Below are positions 24,414 to 31,310 of a DNA stretch of 64,000 bases, one piece after another. How positions within the stretch are numbered: position 1 is the first letter of the stretch; each line of letters begins with the position of its first letter. Source of the stretch: Streptomyces sp. M41(2017). GTDB taxonomy: Bacteria; Actinomycetota; Actinomycetes; Streptomycetales; Streptomycetaceae. Below the pieces are notes generated by a model. That model did no database searches. It worked only from the letters and a program-made list of their open reading frames with translations, and had not been told where the DNA came from. The stretch spans positions 4,154,001-4,218,000 of the forward strand of contig NZ_MWFK01000001.1 in assembly GCF_002078175.1 (NCBI RefSeq). Direction: 5' to 3'. The position numbers and the translations under genes were made by a program.

Positions 24414-25489
24414 GCCTGTTCTCCGCCGGCTCCGTTGCCCAGCTTGGCGAGCAGCCCGGTCAGCACGTCGGGCGACACCGTGACGCTCTCGATGCGCGGC
24501 AGGTTCTCCGCGAGCCGGGTCCCGGTGAGGGCGTGCAGCGTGGTGACGTCCACCTCCCCGTGCACCCGCAGCCAGGCGGCCTGCGCCTCGGCCCGGGCCG
24601 CGCCGACCTCGCGCTCCGCCTGCGCCTCGGCCCCCGCCAGCCGCACCTTGCGGCTCGCCTCCGCCTCGGCCAGCCGCAGTGAACGGGTGGCCTCCGCCTC
24701 GGCCAGCCGGACCGTGCGGGCGGCCTCCGCCCCGGCGCGCACGGCGTCCGCCGCCGCGTGCTCCTCGGCCTCGCGGCGCGCGTTCGTACCGCGCTGGTCG
24801 ACCAACTGCTCCTCGCGCCGCGCGAGTTCGATCTGACTCGCGAGTTCGTTCTCGGCGATGGCGCGCTCCCGCTCGACGGCGACCGCCCGGCGTTCGTACG
24901 TCGCCTTGTCCGCGTCCTGCTGGATCTGCTCGCGGGCCGGGGTGCGCAGCGCGCGCTCCACCTCGGGCTCGGGGCGCAGCGCCACCACGCGCACGGCGAC
25001 CACCTCGATGCCGGTGGCGGGCAGCCGGGGTTCCGCGGCGAGCCCCCCGGCGATCCGCTCCCGGACCGCCGCGACCCCGTCGACCAGCGCGGAGGCCAGC
25101 GACGTACGGGCGAGGACGTCCAGCGCGTGCTGCTGAGCCGTCTCGGTGAGCAGCGAGCCCAGTTGTTCGAGCGGGGTGCCGCGCCACGCGCCCGTGTCGG
25201 GGTCGATGGAGAAGTCGAGGCGGGCGGCCGCGAGGGAGGGGTCGCTGATCCGGTACGTGACGGTGGCCTGCACGGCGACGTCCTGGAAGTCGGACGTCCG
25301 CGCGTGGAAGGTCATCGCCAGCTCGCGGTCGTCGACCGGGACCTCGGAGAGGGCCGCGGTCAGCGAGCGGTACCAGAAGCTGAGGCCCGGGCCGTCGTGC
25401 ACCAGCTGTCCCGACCGGTGGTGCCGGACGTGGGCCGTGGGACCCCCGCGCAGATGGCGCCAGCCGAAGCGACGGGTGATGTCGGCCAT
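24410..25489 (-). CDS. SPFH/band-7 domain protein
   Basis: 359 aa, ATG 25489 (GAGGGGG 6 nt upstream). Residues ~20-180 form the band-7 domain (LSEVPVDDRELAMTFHARTS, VAVQATVTYRISDP, LASALVDGVAAVRERIAG). A long coiled coil (~190-300) follows, made of AEA-rich heptads (RLAEAEATRSLRLAEAEASR), with a C-terminal oligomerisation region. No transmembrane helix is visible at the N terminus, so membrane contact would be peripheral. SPFH proteins build ring or cage scaffolds on membranes. Its stop overlaps the NAD-kinase-like start. It is divergent from arcA. Confidence 0.85.
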   Translation of the reverse strand: MADITRRFGWRHLRGGPTAHVRHHRSGQLVHDGPGLSFWYRSLTAALSEVPVDDRELAMTFHARTSDFQDVAVQATVTYRISDPSLAAARLDFSIDPDTGAWRGTPLEQLGSLLTETAQQHALDVLARTSLASALVDGVAAVRERIAGGLAAEPRLPATGIEVVAVRVVALRPEPEVERALRTPAREQIQQDADKATYERRAVAVERERAIAENELASQIELARREEQLVDQRGTNARREAEEHAAADAVRAGAEAARTVRLAEAEATRSLRLAEAEASRKVRLAGAEAQAEREVGAARAEAQAAWLRVHGEVDVTTLHALTGTRLAENLPRIESVTVSPDVLTGLLAKLGNGAGGEQA

Positions 25490-25549
25490 GAGTACCCCCT
25501 CGGCGCCGGGCGTTCCCGGCGACCTCTCGTTCCCTGTTGTCGTCACTGA

Positions 25550-25578
25550 GACGATAATCGGGGCACGTTCTTATCGTC
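25550..25578. promoter_or_regulatory. Inverted repeat between SPFH and arcA
   Basis: GACGATAA (25550-25557) and TTATCGTC (25571-25578) form an 8-bp inverted repeat with 13 bp between. A further CGTC-actga-GACG repeat overlaps its left arm. It lies 60-105 bp from both divergent starts and contains a -10-like GATAAT, so it probably controls one or both genes. Confidence 0.6.
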
Positions 25579-25589
25579 AAGAGGACGAA

Positions 25590-25625
25590 ATGAATGCGAC
25601 GCGGCTCACGGCGATCCGCGGGTGA
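25590..25625 (+). CDS. Possible 11-codon leader peptide of arcA
   Basis: ATG 25590 follows GAGGACGAA and encodes [11 protein letters not shown], with two arginine codons, before TGA at 25623-25625. That TGA overlaps an in-frame GTG (25622) of the arcA reading frame as GTGA. A short Arg-containing peptide before an arginine-degrading enzyme would suit translational control, but the length and codon content could be chance. Confidence 0.35.
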   Translation: MNATRLTAIRG

Positions 25626-25654
25626 ACGCGCGTCCGGATGGTCAGGATGGAGAC

Positions 25655-26878
25655 ATGGGATTCCACGTCGATTCCGAGGCCGGGCGGCTGCGCCGCGTCA
25701 TCCTGCACAGGCCCGACCTCGAGCTCAAAAGGCTCACCCCCAGCAACAAGGACGCCCTCCTCTTCGACGACGTCCTGTGGGTGCGCCGGGCGCGCGCCGA
25801 GCACGACGGGTTCGCCGACGTGCTGCGCGATCGCGGGGTCGCCGTCCACCTCTTCGGAGACCTGCTCGCCGAGACGCTGGCGATCCCGGCGGCCCGGTCG
25901 CTCGTGCTCGACCGGGTCTTCGACGAGAAGGAGTACGGCCCGCTCGCCACCGATCACCTCCGGGCGGCCTTCGAGACGCTGCCCGCGCCGGAACTGGCCT
26001 CGGTCCTCGTCGGCGGCATGACCAAGCGGGAGTTCCTGGACGCCCACCCCGAGCCCACCTCCGTGCGCTTCCACGTCATGGACCTCGACGACTTCCTGCT
26101 CGGCCCGCTGCCCAACCACCTCTTCACCCGGGACACTTCCGCCTGGATATACGACGGGGTCTCCATCAACGCGATGCGCTGGCCGGCCCGGCAGCGCGAG
26201 ACCGTGCACTTCGAGGCGATCTACCGGCACCACCCGCTCTTCCGCGACGAGGGCTTCAACCTCTGGTCGCAGGGACAGGCCGACTACCCGTCCACGATCG
26301 AGGGCGGCGACGTCCTCGTCATCGGCAACGGCGCGGTGCTCATCGGGATGAGCGAGCGGACGACGCCCCAGGCCGTCGAGATGCTCGCGCACAAGCTGTT
26401 CGCGGCGGGCTCGGCCACCACCATCGTGGCGCTCGACATGCCGAAGCGGCGCGCGTTCATGCACCTCGACACCGTGATGACGATGGTGGGCGGTGACACC
26501 TTCACCCAGTACGCGGGCCTCGGCATGCTCCGCTCGTACACCATCGAGCCCGGCGTGGGGGAGAAGGAGCTGAAGGTCACCGACCACCCTCCGGAGCACA
26601 TGCACCGCGCCATCGCCGCGGCGCTCGGCCTCGACGCGATCCGGGTCCTGACCGCCACCCAGGACGTCCACGCGGCCGAACGGGAGCAGTGGGACGACGG
26701 CTGCAACGTCCTCGCCGTCGAGCCGGGTGTCGTGATCGCCTACGAACGCAACGCCACGACCAACACGCATCTGCGCAAGCAGGGCATCGAGGTGATCGAG
26801 ATCCCCGGCAGCGAACTGGGCCGGGGCAGGGGCGGCCCGCGCTGCATGAGCTGCCCCGTCGAGCGCGATCCCGTCTAG
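25655..26878 (+). CDS. arcA: Arginine deiminase
   Basis: 407 aa from ATG 25655 (GGAG upstream; GTG 25622 would add 11 residues). ADI motifs in order: [20 protein letters not shown], the FTRDTSAW Asp motif (~150), the [20 protein letters not shown] Glu/Asp motif, [10 protein letters not shown] with the catalytic His, and the nucleophile Cys397 in [12 protein letters not shown]. It converts arginine to citrulline and ammonia. The next gene, ornithine carbamoyltransferase, could split citrulline to ornithine and carbamoyl phosphate. No carbamate kinase gene is adjacent. Confidence 0.96.
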   Translation: MGFHVDSEAGRLRRVILHRPDLELKRLTPSNKDALLFDDVLWVRRARAEHDGFADVLRDRGVAVHLFGDLLAETLAIPAARSLVLDRVFDEKEYGPLATDHLRAAFETLPAPELASVLVGGMTKREFLDAHPEPTSVRFHVMDLDDFLLGPLPNHLFTRDTSAWIYDGVSINAMRWPARQRETVHFEAIYRHHPLFRDEGFNLWSQGQADYPSTIEGGDVLVIGNGAVLIGMSERTTPQAVEMLAHKLFAAGSATTIVALDMPKRRAFMHLDTVMTMVGGDTFTQYAGLGMLRSYTIEPGVGEKELKVTDHPPEHMHRAIAAALGLDAIRVLTATQDVHAAEREQWDDGCNVLAVEPGVVIAYERNATTNTHLRKQGIEVIEIPGSELGRGRGGPRCMSCPVERDPV

Positions 26879-27024
26879 CCCCGGTCTCGGGGAAGGTGGC
26901 GGGAGGGGGCGTCGGAGGGGCGGCGAGGAGCGGTGCGCAGGCGCTCGGTGGGAGGTGCCGGGGCGCTCCTCGGGCCGGTGGCGGGGGTCCGGGCGGGGTC
27001 GGCGCGTGAAGTCGAACACGGGAC

Positions 27025-27054
27025 CGTATAGAAATGTCGGGCGTCGTATAGAAT
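27025..27054 (+). promoter_or_regulatory. Direct repeats CGTATAGAA before argF
   Basis: CGTATAGAA occurs at 27025 and again at 27045, exactly 20 bp apart, in an AT-rich island within a GC-rich gap. Either copy holds a -10-like TATAGA(AT). They may be two stacked promoters or half-sites of a regulator bound two helical turns apart. No classical ARG box is recognised. Confidence 0.5.
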
Positions 27055-27098
27055 TCCAATCGTCCCTGCCCCCGTCCCCGTATCCCTGGAGCGCCCCC

Positions 27099-28106
27099 AT
27101 GGCGACAGTCCCGACCGCCCTCGCCGGCCGCCACTTCCTCAAGGAGCTGGACTTCACCGACGAGGAGTTCCTCGGCCTGGTCGAGCTGGCCGCCGAGCTC
27201 AAGGCGGCCAAGAAGGCCGGGACGGAGCCCCGCCACCTCACCGGCAGGAACATCGCGCTGATCTTCGAGAAGACCTCCACGCGCACGCGCTGCGCCTTCG
27301 AGGTCGCCGCGGCGGACCAGGGCGCCTCGACGACGTACCTGGACCCCTCCGGATCGCAGATCGGCCACAAGGAGTCCGTGAAGGACACCGCGCGCGTGCT
27401 GGGCCGCATGTTCGACGCCATCGAGTACCGGGGCGACAGCCAGGCCTCCGTCGAGGAGCTGGCCGCCCACGCGGGCGTGCCCGTCTACAACGGCCTCACC
27501 GACGACTGGCACCCCACCCAGATGCTGGCCGACGTCCTCACCATGGGCGAGCACTGTGCCAAGCCGCTCGGCGGGACGGCGTTCGCCTACCTCGGCGACG
27601 CCCGCTTCAACATGGGCAACTCCTACCTCGTCACCGGCGCGCTCCTCGGCATGGACGTCCGCATCGTCGCCCCGCGCGCCTACTGGCCCGCCGACGAGAT
27701 CGTCGCGCGGGCCCGCGAGCTGGCCGACAAGAGCGGCGCCCGCGTCACCCTCACCGAGGACCTGGCCGACGGAGTCCGCGACGCCGACTTCGTCGCCACC
27801 GACGTCTGGGTCTCCATGGGGGAGCCGAAGGAGGTGTGGGCGGAGCGCATCGGCGCCCTGTCCCCGTACGCCGTGACCATGGACGTGCTGCGCCTGACCG
27901 GCAACCCCGACGTCAGGTTCCTGCACTGCCTCCCGGCCTACCACGACCTCGGCACCGCGATCGGCCGCGAGATCCACGCGACCCACGGCCTCGACTCGCT
28001 GGAGGTCACCGACGAGGTGTTCGAGTCCGCGCACTCCGTCGTCTTCGACCAGGCGGAGAACCGGCTGCACACCATCAAGGCGATCCTGGTCGCCACTCTG
28101 GCTTGA
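27099..28106 (+). CDS. argF: Ornithine carbamoyltransferase
   Basis: 335 aa. The carbamoyl-phosphate site STRTR is at residues 60-64. [28 protein letters not shown] and [10 protein letters not shown] (ornithine binding, catalytic Cys) are intact. It interconverts ornithine plus carbamoyl phosphate with citrulline in the cytoplasm. The length and the place next to arcA resemble catabolic ArcB. From memory, the S. coelicolor equivalent is the main OTC, so it may serve biosynthesis, degradation or both. It lies 220 bp after arcA with its own repeat-containing promoter region. Confidence 0.95.
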   Translation: MATVPTALAGRHFLKELDFTDEEFLGLVELAAELKAAKKAGTEPRHLTGRNIALIFEKTSTRTRCAFEVAAADQGASTTYLDPSGSQIGHKESVKDTARVLGRMFDAIEYRGDSQASVEELAAHAGVPVYNGLTDDWHPTQMLADVLTMGEHCAKPLGGTAFAYLGDARFNMGNSYLVTGALLGMDVRIVAPRAYWPADEIVARARELADKSGARVTLTEDLADGVRDADFVATDVWVSMGEPKEVWAERIGALSPYAVTMDVLRLTGNPDVRFLHCLPAYHDLGTAIGREIHATHGLDSLEVTDEVFESAHSVVFDQAENRLHTIKAILVATLA

Positions 28107-28210
28107 AATCGTCCGTACGATGTCCGTCGGGCCTTGGAACCATCCCTTCCGAGGCCTGCCGTGCGACCCACCCCGTCGCACCGCACCACCAGAAACGAGC
28201 ACTACCCCGC

Positions 28211-29665
28211 ATGCCCGCTCCCCGCATCAAGTCCCCCGCTCACCTGATAGCCGAGTCCGGCGCCGACCTCGAAGGCAACGGACTCAAGCGCACGATGGGT
28301 CTCTTCCAGCTCATCTGCTTCGGCGTCGGCGCCATCGTCGGCACCGGCATCTTCGTCGGACTCTCCGACTCGGTCGCCCAGGCCGGACCCGCCGTGGTCG
28401 TCTCCTTCGTCCTCGCCGCGATCACCTGCGTCTTCACCGCCTTCGCCTTCGCGGAGCTGGGCGGCGCCATCCCGGTCTCCGGATCCTCGTACTCCTTCGC
28501 CTACGCCGGGCTCGGCGAGAGCACGGCCTTCCTGGTCGGCTGGTGCCTGCTGCTGGAGTACGGCGTCTCCGTGTCGGCCGTCGCGGTCGGCTGGAGCCAG
28601 TACGTCAACGAGCTGCTCGTCAGCCTCACCGGCCTGCACCTCCCCGCCATGCTCTCCGCGGGCCCGTCCGACGGCGGGATCATCAACCTCCCCGCGGTCG
28701 TCGTGATCGCGCTCGCCTCGGTCCTGCTGGTGCGCGGTGTCCGCGAGAGCGCCCGCGCGACCGCCGCCATGGCCGTGCTGAAGCTCGTCGTGCTCGTGCT
28801 GTTCTGCGCGATCGGGTTCAGCGCCTTCAAGGACGGCAACCTCACGCCGTTCTCGCCCGCCGGACTCGGCGGCATCGGCGCCGGCACCACGGCCGCCTTC
28901 TTCTCGTACATCGGCTTCGACGCGATCACCACCGCCGGCGAGGAGGCCAAGAACCCCCGCCGCAACATCCCCATCGCCATCCTGGTCTGCATCGGCGTGG
29001 TCACCGTGCTGTACTGCGCCGTGGCCCTCGCCGCGATCGGCGCCATCGGCGGGGACAAGGTCGGCAGCCGCCCCGCCGCGCTGTCCTACGTCGTCAACGA
29101 GGTCACCGGGTCCACCGTCGGCGGCGGAGTGATCGCCTTCGGCGCGGTCGTCGCCATCGCCTCCGTGGTGCTCGCCGTGATGTACGGCCAGACCCGCATC
29201 CTGATGTCGATGTCCCGCGACGGCCTGGTCCCGCGCGTCTTCGAGAAGGTCTCCCCGAGGACGTCGACGCCGGTCGCCGGCACGTTGATCGTCGCGCTCG
29301 TCTTCGCGCTCCCCGCGGCCTTCGCGTCGCTGGACTCCGTGGTCAACCTGTGCACCATCGGCACCCTCGCCGTCATGGTGGCCGTCAACATCGCGGTGAT
29401 CGCGCTGCGCCGCCGCGAGCCGGGCCTCGCCCGTACCTTCCGGGTGCCGCTCTACCCCGTGGTGCCGGTCCTCGGCGTGGGTTTCTGCCTCTACCTGATG
29501 TACGAGACCGGCTGGACGACCTGGCTCCAGTTCGCCGGGTTCCTCGCGGCCGGACTGCTGGTGTACCTCGTCTACGGGCGCCGTAATTCCCGGCTGGCCC
29601 GTACCGGGGCCGACACCGCCGTCAGCGCACCGGACGCCGCTGAGCGGGAACCACAGGCAGTCTGA
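28211..29665 (+). CDS. APC-superfamily amino-acid permease
   Basis: 484 aa, ATG 28211 with a weak site. About 12 transmembrane segments begin with GLFQLICFGVGAIVGTGIFV, the APC helix-1 signature. Later landmarks are FSYIGFDAITTAGEEAKNPRRNIP (helix 6-7 region) and VMYGQTRILMSMSRDG. The pattern is of the YfnA/cationic amino-acid transporter type. Its place behind arcA-argF suggests arginine, ornithine or citrulline as substrate; that is inference. The last 44 bp overlap the 3' end of the opposite ATPase gene. Confidence 0.9.
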   Translation: MPAPRIKSPAHLIAESGADLEGNGLKRTMGLFQLICFGVGAIVGTGIFVGLSDSVAQAGPAVVVSFVLAAITCVFTAFAFAELGGAIPVSGSSYSFAYAGLGESTAFLVGWCLLLEYGVSVSAVAVGWSQYVNELLVSLTGLHLPAMLSAGPSDGGIINLPAVVVIALASVLLVRGVRESARATAAMAVLKLVVLVLFCAIGFSAFKDGNLTPFSPAGLGGIGAGTTAAFFSYIGFDAITTAGEEAKNPRRNIPIAILVCIGVVTVLYCAVALAAIGAIGGDKVGSRPAALSYVVNEVTGSTVGGGVIAFGAVVAIASVVLAVMYGQTRILMSMSRDGLVPRVFEKVSPRTSTPVAGTLIVALVFALPAAFASLDSVVNLCTIGTLAVMVAVNIAVIALRRREPGLARTFRVPLYPVVPVLGVGFCLYLMYETGWTTWLQFAGFLAAGLLVYLVYGRRNSRLARTGADTAVSAPDAAEREPQAV

Positions 29666-30074
29666 ACCAGACCGCCTTGCCGGAGTCGGTGGGGCGGTGC
29701 CCGCAGGACGAGCTGAGGGTGCGGATCAGCAGCAGACCGCGCCCGTGCTCCTGCCAGGGGTCGGGCTCGGCCGGGTGCGGAACCGTGAGGTCGCCCGGCG
29801 GCGCCGGGTCGGGGTCGTGCACCTCGACCTGGCAGCCGGTCGGCAGCAGTTCCACGACCAGCTCTATCGGCCCGTCGCCCGCGGTGTGCTCGACGGCGTT
29901 CGCGACCAGTTCCGCGGTGAGCAGCTCGGCGGTGTCGCTGTCGGCCGCGTGCTCCAGCTCGGCGAGGGCGGTACGGACCAGCGCACGGGCGACGGGCACG
30001 GCCGCGACGGAGTGCGGCAGCGCGATGCGCCAGGAGGTGGGGGCGGGGGTGTCGTGCAAGGCGGGTCCGTTCAT
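29622..30074 (-). CDS. RsbW-like ATP-binding protein (anti-sigma factor-type kinase)
   Basis: 150 aa, ATG 30074. GHKL ATPase motifs: N box TAELLTAELVANAVEHT, the D-containing strand CQVEVHDPDPAPP, and the G2 region HGRGLLLIRTLSSSCGHR. Streptomyces encodes dozens of such short kinases that act as anti-sigma or anti-anti-sigma switches; no partner is adjacent, so its sigma factor is unknown. Its stop lies inside the 3' end of the permease gene (29622-29665), a tail-to-tail overlap. Confidence 0.88.
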   Translation of the reverse strand: MNGPALHDTPAPTSWRIALPHSVAAVPVARALVRTALAELEHAADSDTAELLTAELVANAVEHTAGDGPIELVVELLPTGCQVEVHDPDPAPPGDLTVPHPAEPDPWQEHGRGLLLIRTLSSSCGHRPTDSGKAVWFRLPVVPAQRRPVR

Positions 30075-30397
30075 GGAGCAGGCTGTCCTGCTTTCAACCT
30101 TAGGAATGGTACGGCTCTGTCGGGCAAACGTGCCCGGCGGGCTTTCTCCGGACATCTGCCGCTGTGTCCCCGGGCCGTCCGGGGCTCCTTTCGGGACGTT
30201 CGGTCCGATACGGGGCTCTGTACCCAGGGGAACGGTCCCGCTCCCGTGTGTGCTCCCGCCGTTACACGGCTATCGAAGATCCGTGACGCCGTGACGGACG
30301 GGCCGACGGTTCTCCCGCCCCTCCAGGCCCCAGGGCCCCGACATCCCCTCGCGGCGCGGGCCCGGCGAGGACACCCGCGGAGCGCCCTATCGCGCAC
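30075..30397. other. Divergent intergenic region between RsbW-like and aromatic-CoA genes
   Basis: No gene is seen. The RsbW-like promoter should lie in the AT-richer patch around 30090-30115. The middle is GC-rich and unremarkable. The operator/promoter of the enoyl-CoA hydratase operon follows at 30398-30427. Confidence 0.45.
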
Positions 30398-30427
30398 TCG
30401 TGACGACAGTCACGAATGAGTGATAAC
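30398..30427 (+). promoter_or_regulatory. Palindromic operator plus -10 module, copy 1
   Basis: TCGTGAC-gaca-GTCACGA (30398-30415) is a perfect 18-bp palindrome. GATAAC at 30422-30427 is a likely -10, placed 17 bp after the -35-like CGTGAC inside the palindrome. The core TGACGACAGTCA and the offset to GATAAC are identical in copy 2 (36307-36335), so both were probably shaped by one repressor acting on the -35. The PaaX-type protein encoded between them is the best candidate. Confidence 0.75.
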
Positions 30428-30475
30428 TTCGGAGAGCAGTCGCAGCGTCGCCCCCGCCCGAGGAGGCCGCACCTC

Positions 30476-31303
30476 ATGAGTCCCTTCACCGGCTCCGCCG
30501 CCCGCACCCCCGAGTGGGAGCATCTGGGCTACGAGCTCACCGACGGGGTCGCCACGGTGACCCTGGCCCGCCCCGAGAAACTCAACGCCCTCACCTTCGG
30601 CGCCTACGCCGACCTGCGGGACCTGCTCGCCGAGCTGTCCCGCGAGCGGTCCGTCCGCGCCCTGGTGCTGGCCGGGGAGGGACGCGGATTCTGCTCCGGC
30701 GGCGACGTCGACGAGATCATCGGCGCGACCCTCGCCATGGACACCGCCCAGCTCCTGGACTTCAACCGGATGACCGGCCAGGTGGTCCGTGCCGTCCGGG
30801 AGTGCCCGTTCCCGGTGATCGCCGCGGTGCACGGCGTCGCCGCGGGCGCCGGAGCCGTCCTCGCGCTCGCCGCCGACTTCCGGGTGGCCGACCCGAGCGC
30901 CCGGTTCGCCTTCCTCTTCACCCGCGTCGGCCTCTCCGGCGGCGACATGGGCGCCGCCTATCTGCTGCCCCGCGTGGTCGGGCTCGGTCACGCGACCCGG
31001 CTGCTGATGCTCGGCGAACCCGTGCGCGCGCCCGAGGCCGAGCGCATCGGCCTCATCAGCGAACTCACCGACGAGGGGCACGCCGACGAGGCCGCGCAGG
31101 CGCTGGCCCGCCGGCTCGCCGAGGGGCCCGCCCTCGCGTACGCCCAGACCAAGGCGCTGCTCACCGCCGAGCTGGACATGCCGCTCGCCGCCGCCGTCGA
31201 ACTGGACGCCGCGACCCAGGCCCTGCTGATGAACGGCGACGACTACGCGGAGTTCCACGCCGCGTTCACCGAGAAGCGGGCACCGAAGTGGCGGGGGAGG
31301 TGA
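30476..31303 (+). CDS. Enoyl-CoA hydratase/isomerase-family protein of the aromatic-CoA island
   Basis: 275 aa, ATG 30476 with GAGGAGG upstream. Crotonase fold: VTLARPEKLNALTFGAY, the CoA oxyanion motif GRGFCSGGDVDEI, and VIAAVHGVAAGAGAVLALAAD for the second oxyanion Gly. At the catalytic loop it reads FLFTRVGLSGGDMGAAYLLP: the usual first Glu (as in PEI) is absent and an Asp sits in the GGD turn. It may therefore catalyse an isomerisation, ring-related hydration or retro-aldol rather than plain hydration. It is followed after 7 bp by the bifunctional monooxygenase, so they form one operon. Confidence 0.9.
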   Translation: MSPFTGSAARTPEWEHLGYELTDGVATVTLARPEKLNALTFGAYADLRDLLAELSRERSVRALVLAGEGRGFCSGGDVDEIIGATLAMDTAQLLDFNRMTGQVVRAVRECPFPVIAAVHGVAAGAGAVLALAADFRVADPSARFAFLFTRVGLSGGDMGAAYLLPRVVGLGHATRLLMLGEPVRAPEAERIGLISELTDEGHADEAAQALARRLAEGPALAYAQTKALLTAELDMPLAAAVELDAATQALLMNGDDYAEFHAAFTEKRAPKWRGR

Positions 31304-31310
31304 CCGGCGG

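Noticed and set aside
27025-27054. ARG box for ArgR upstream of argF
   Set aside because: The sequence is a direct repeat of CGTATAGAA, not the imperfect palindrome recognised by ArgR.
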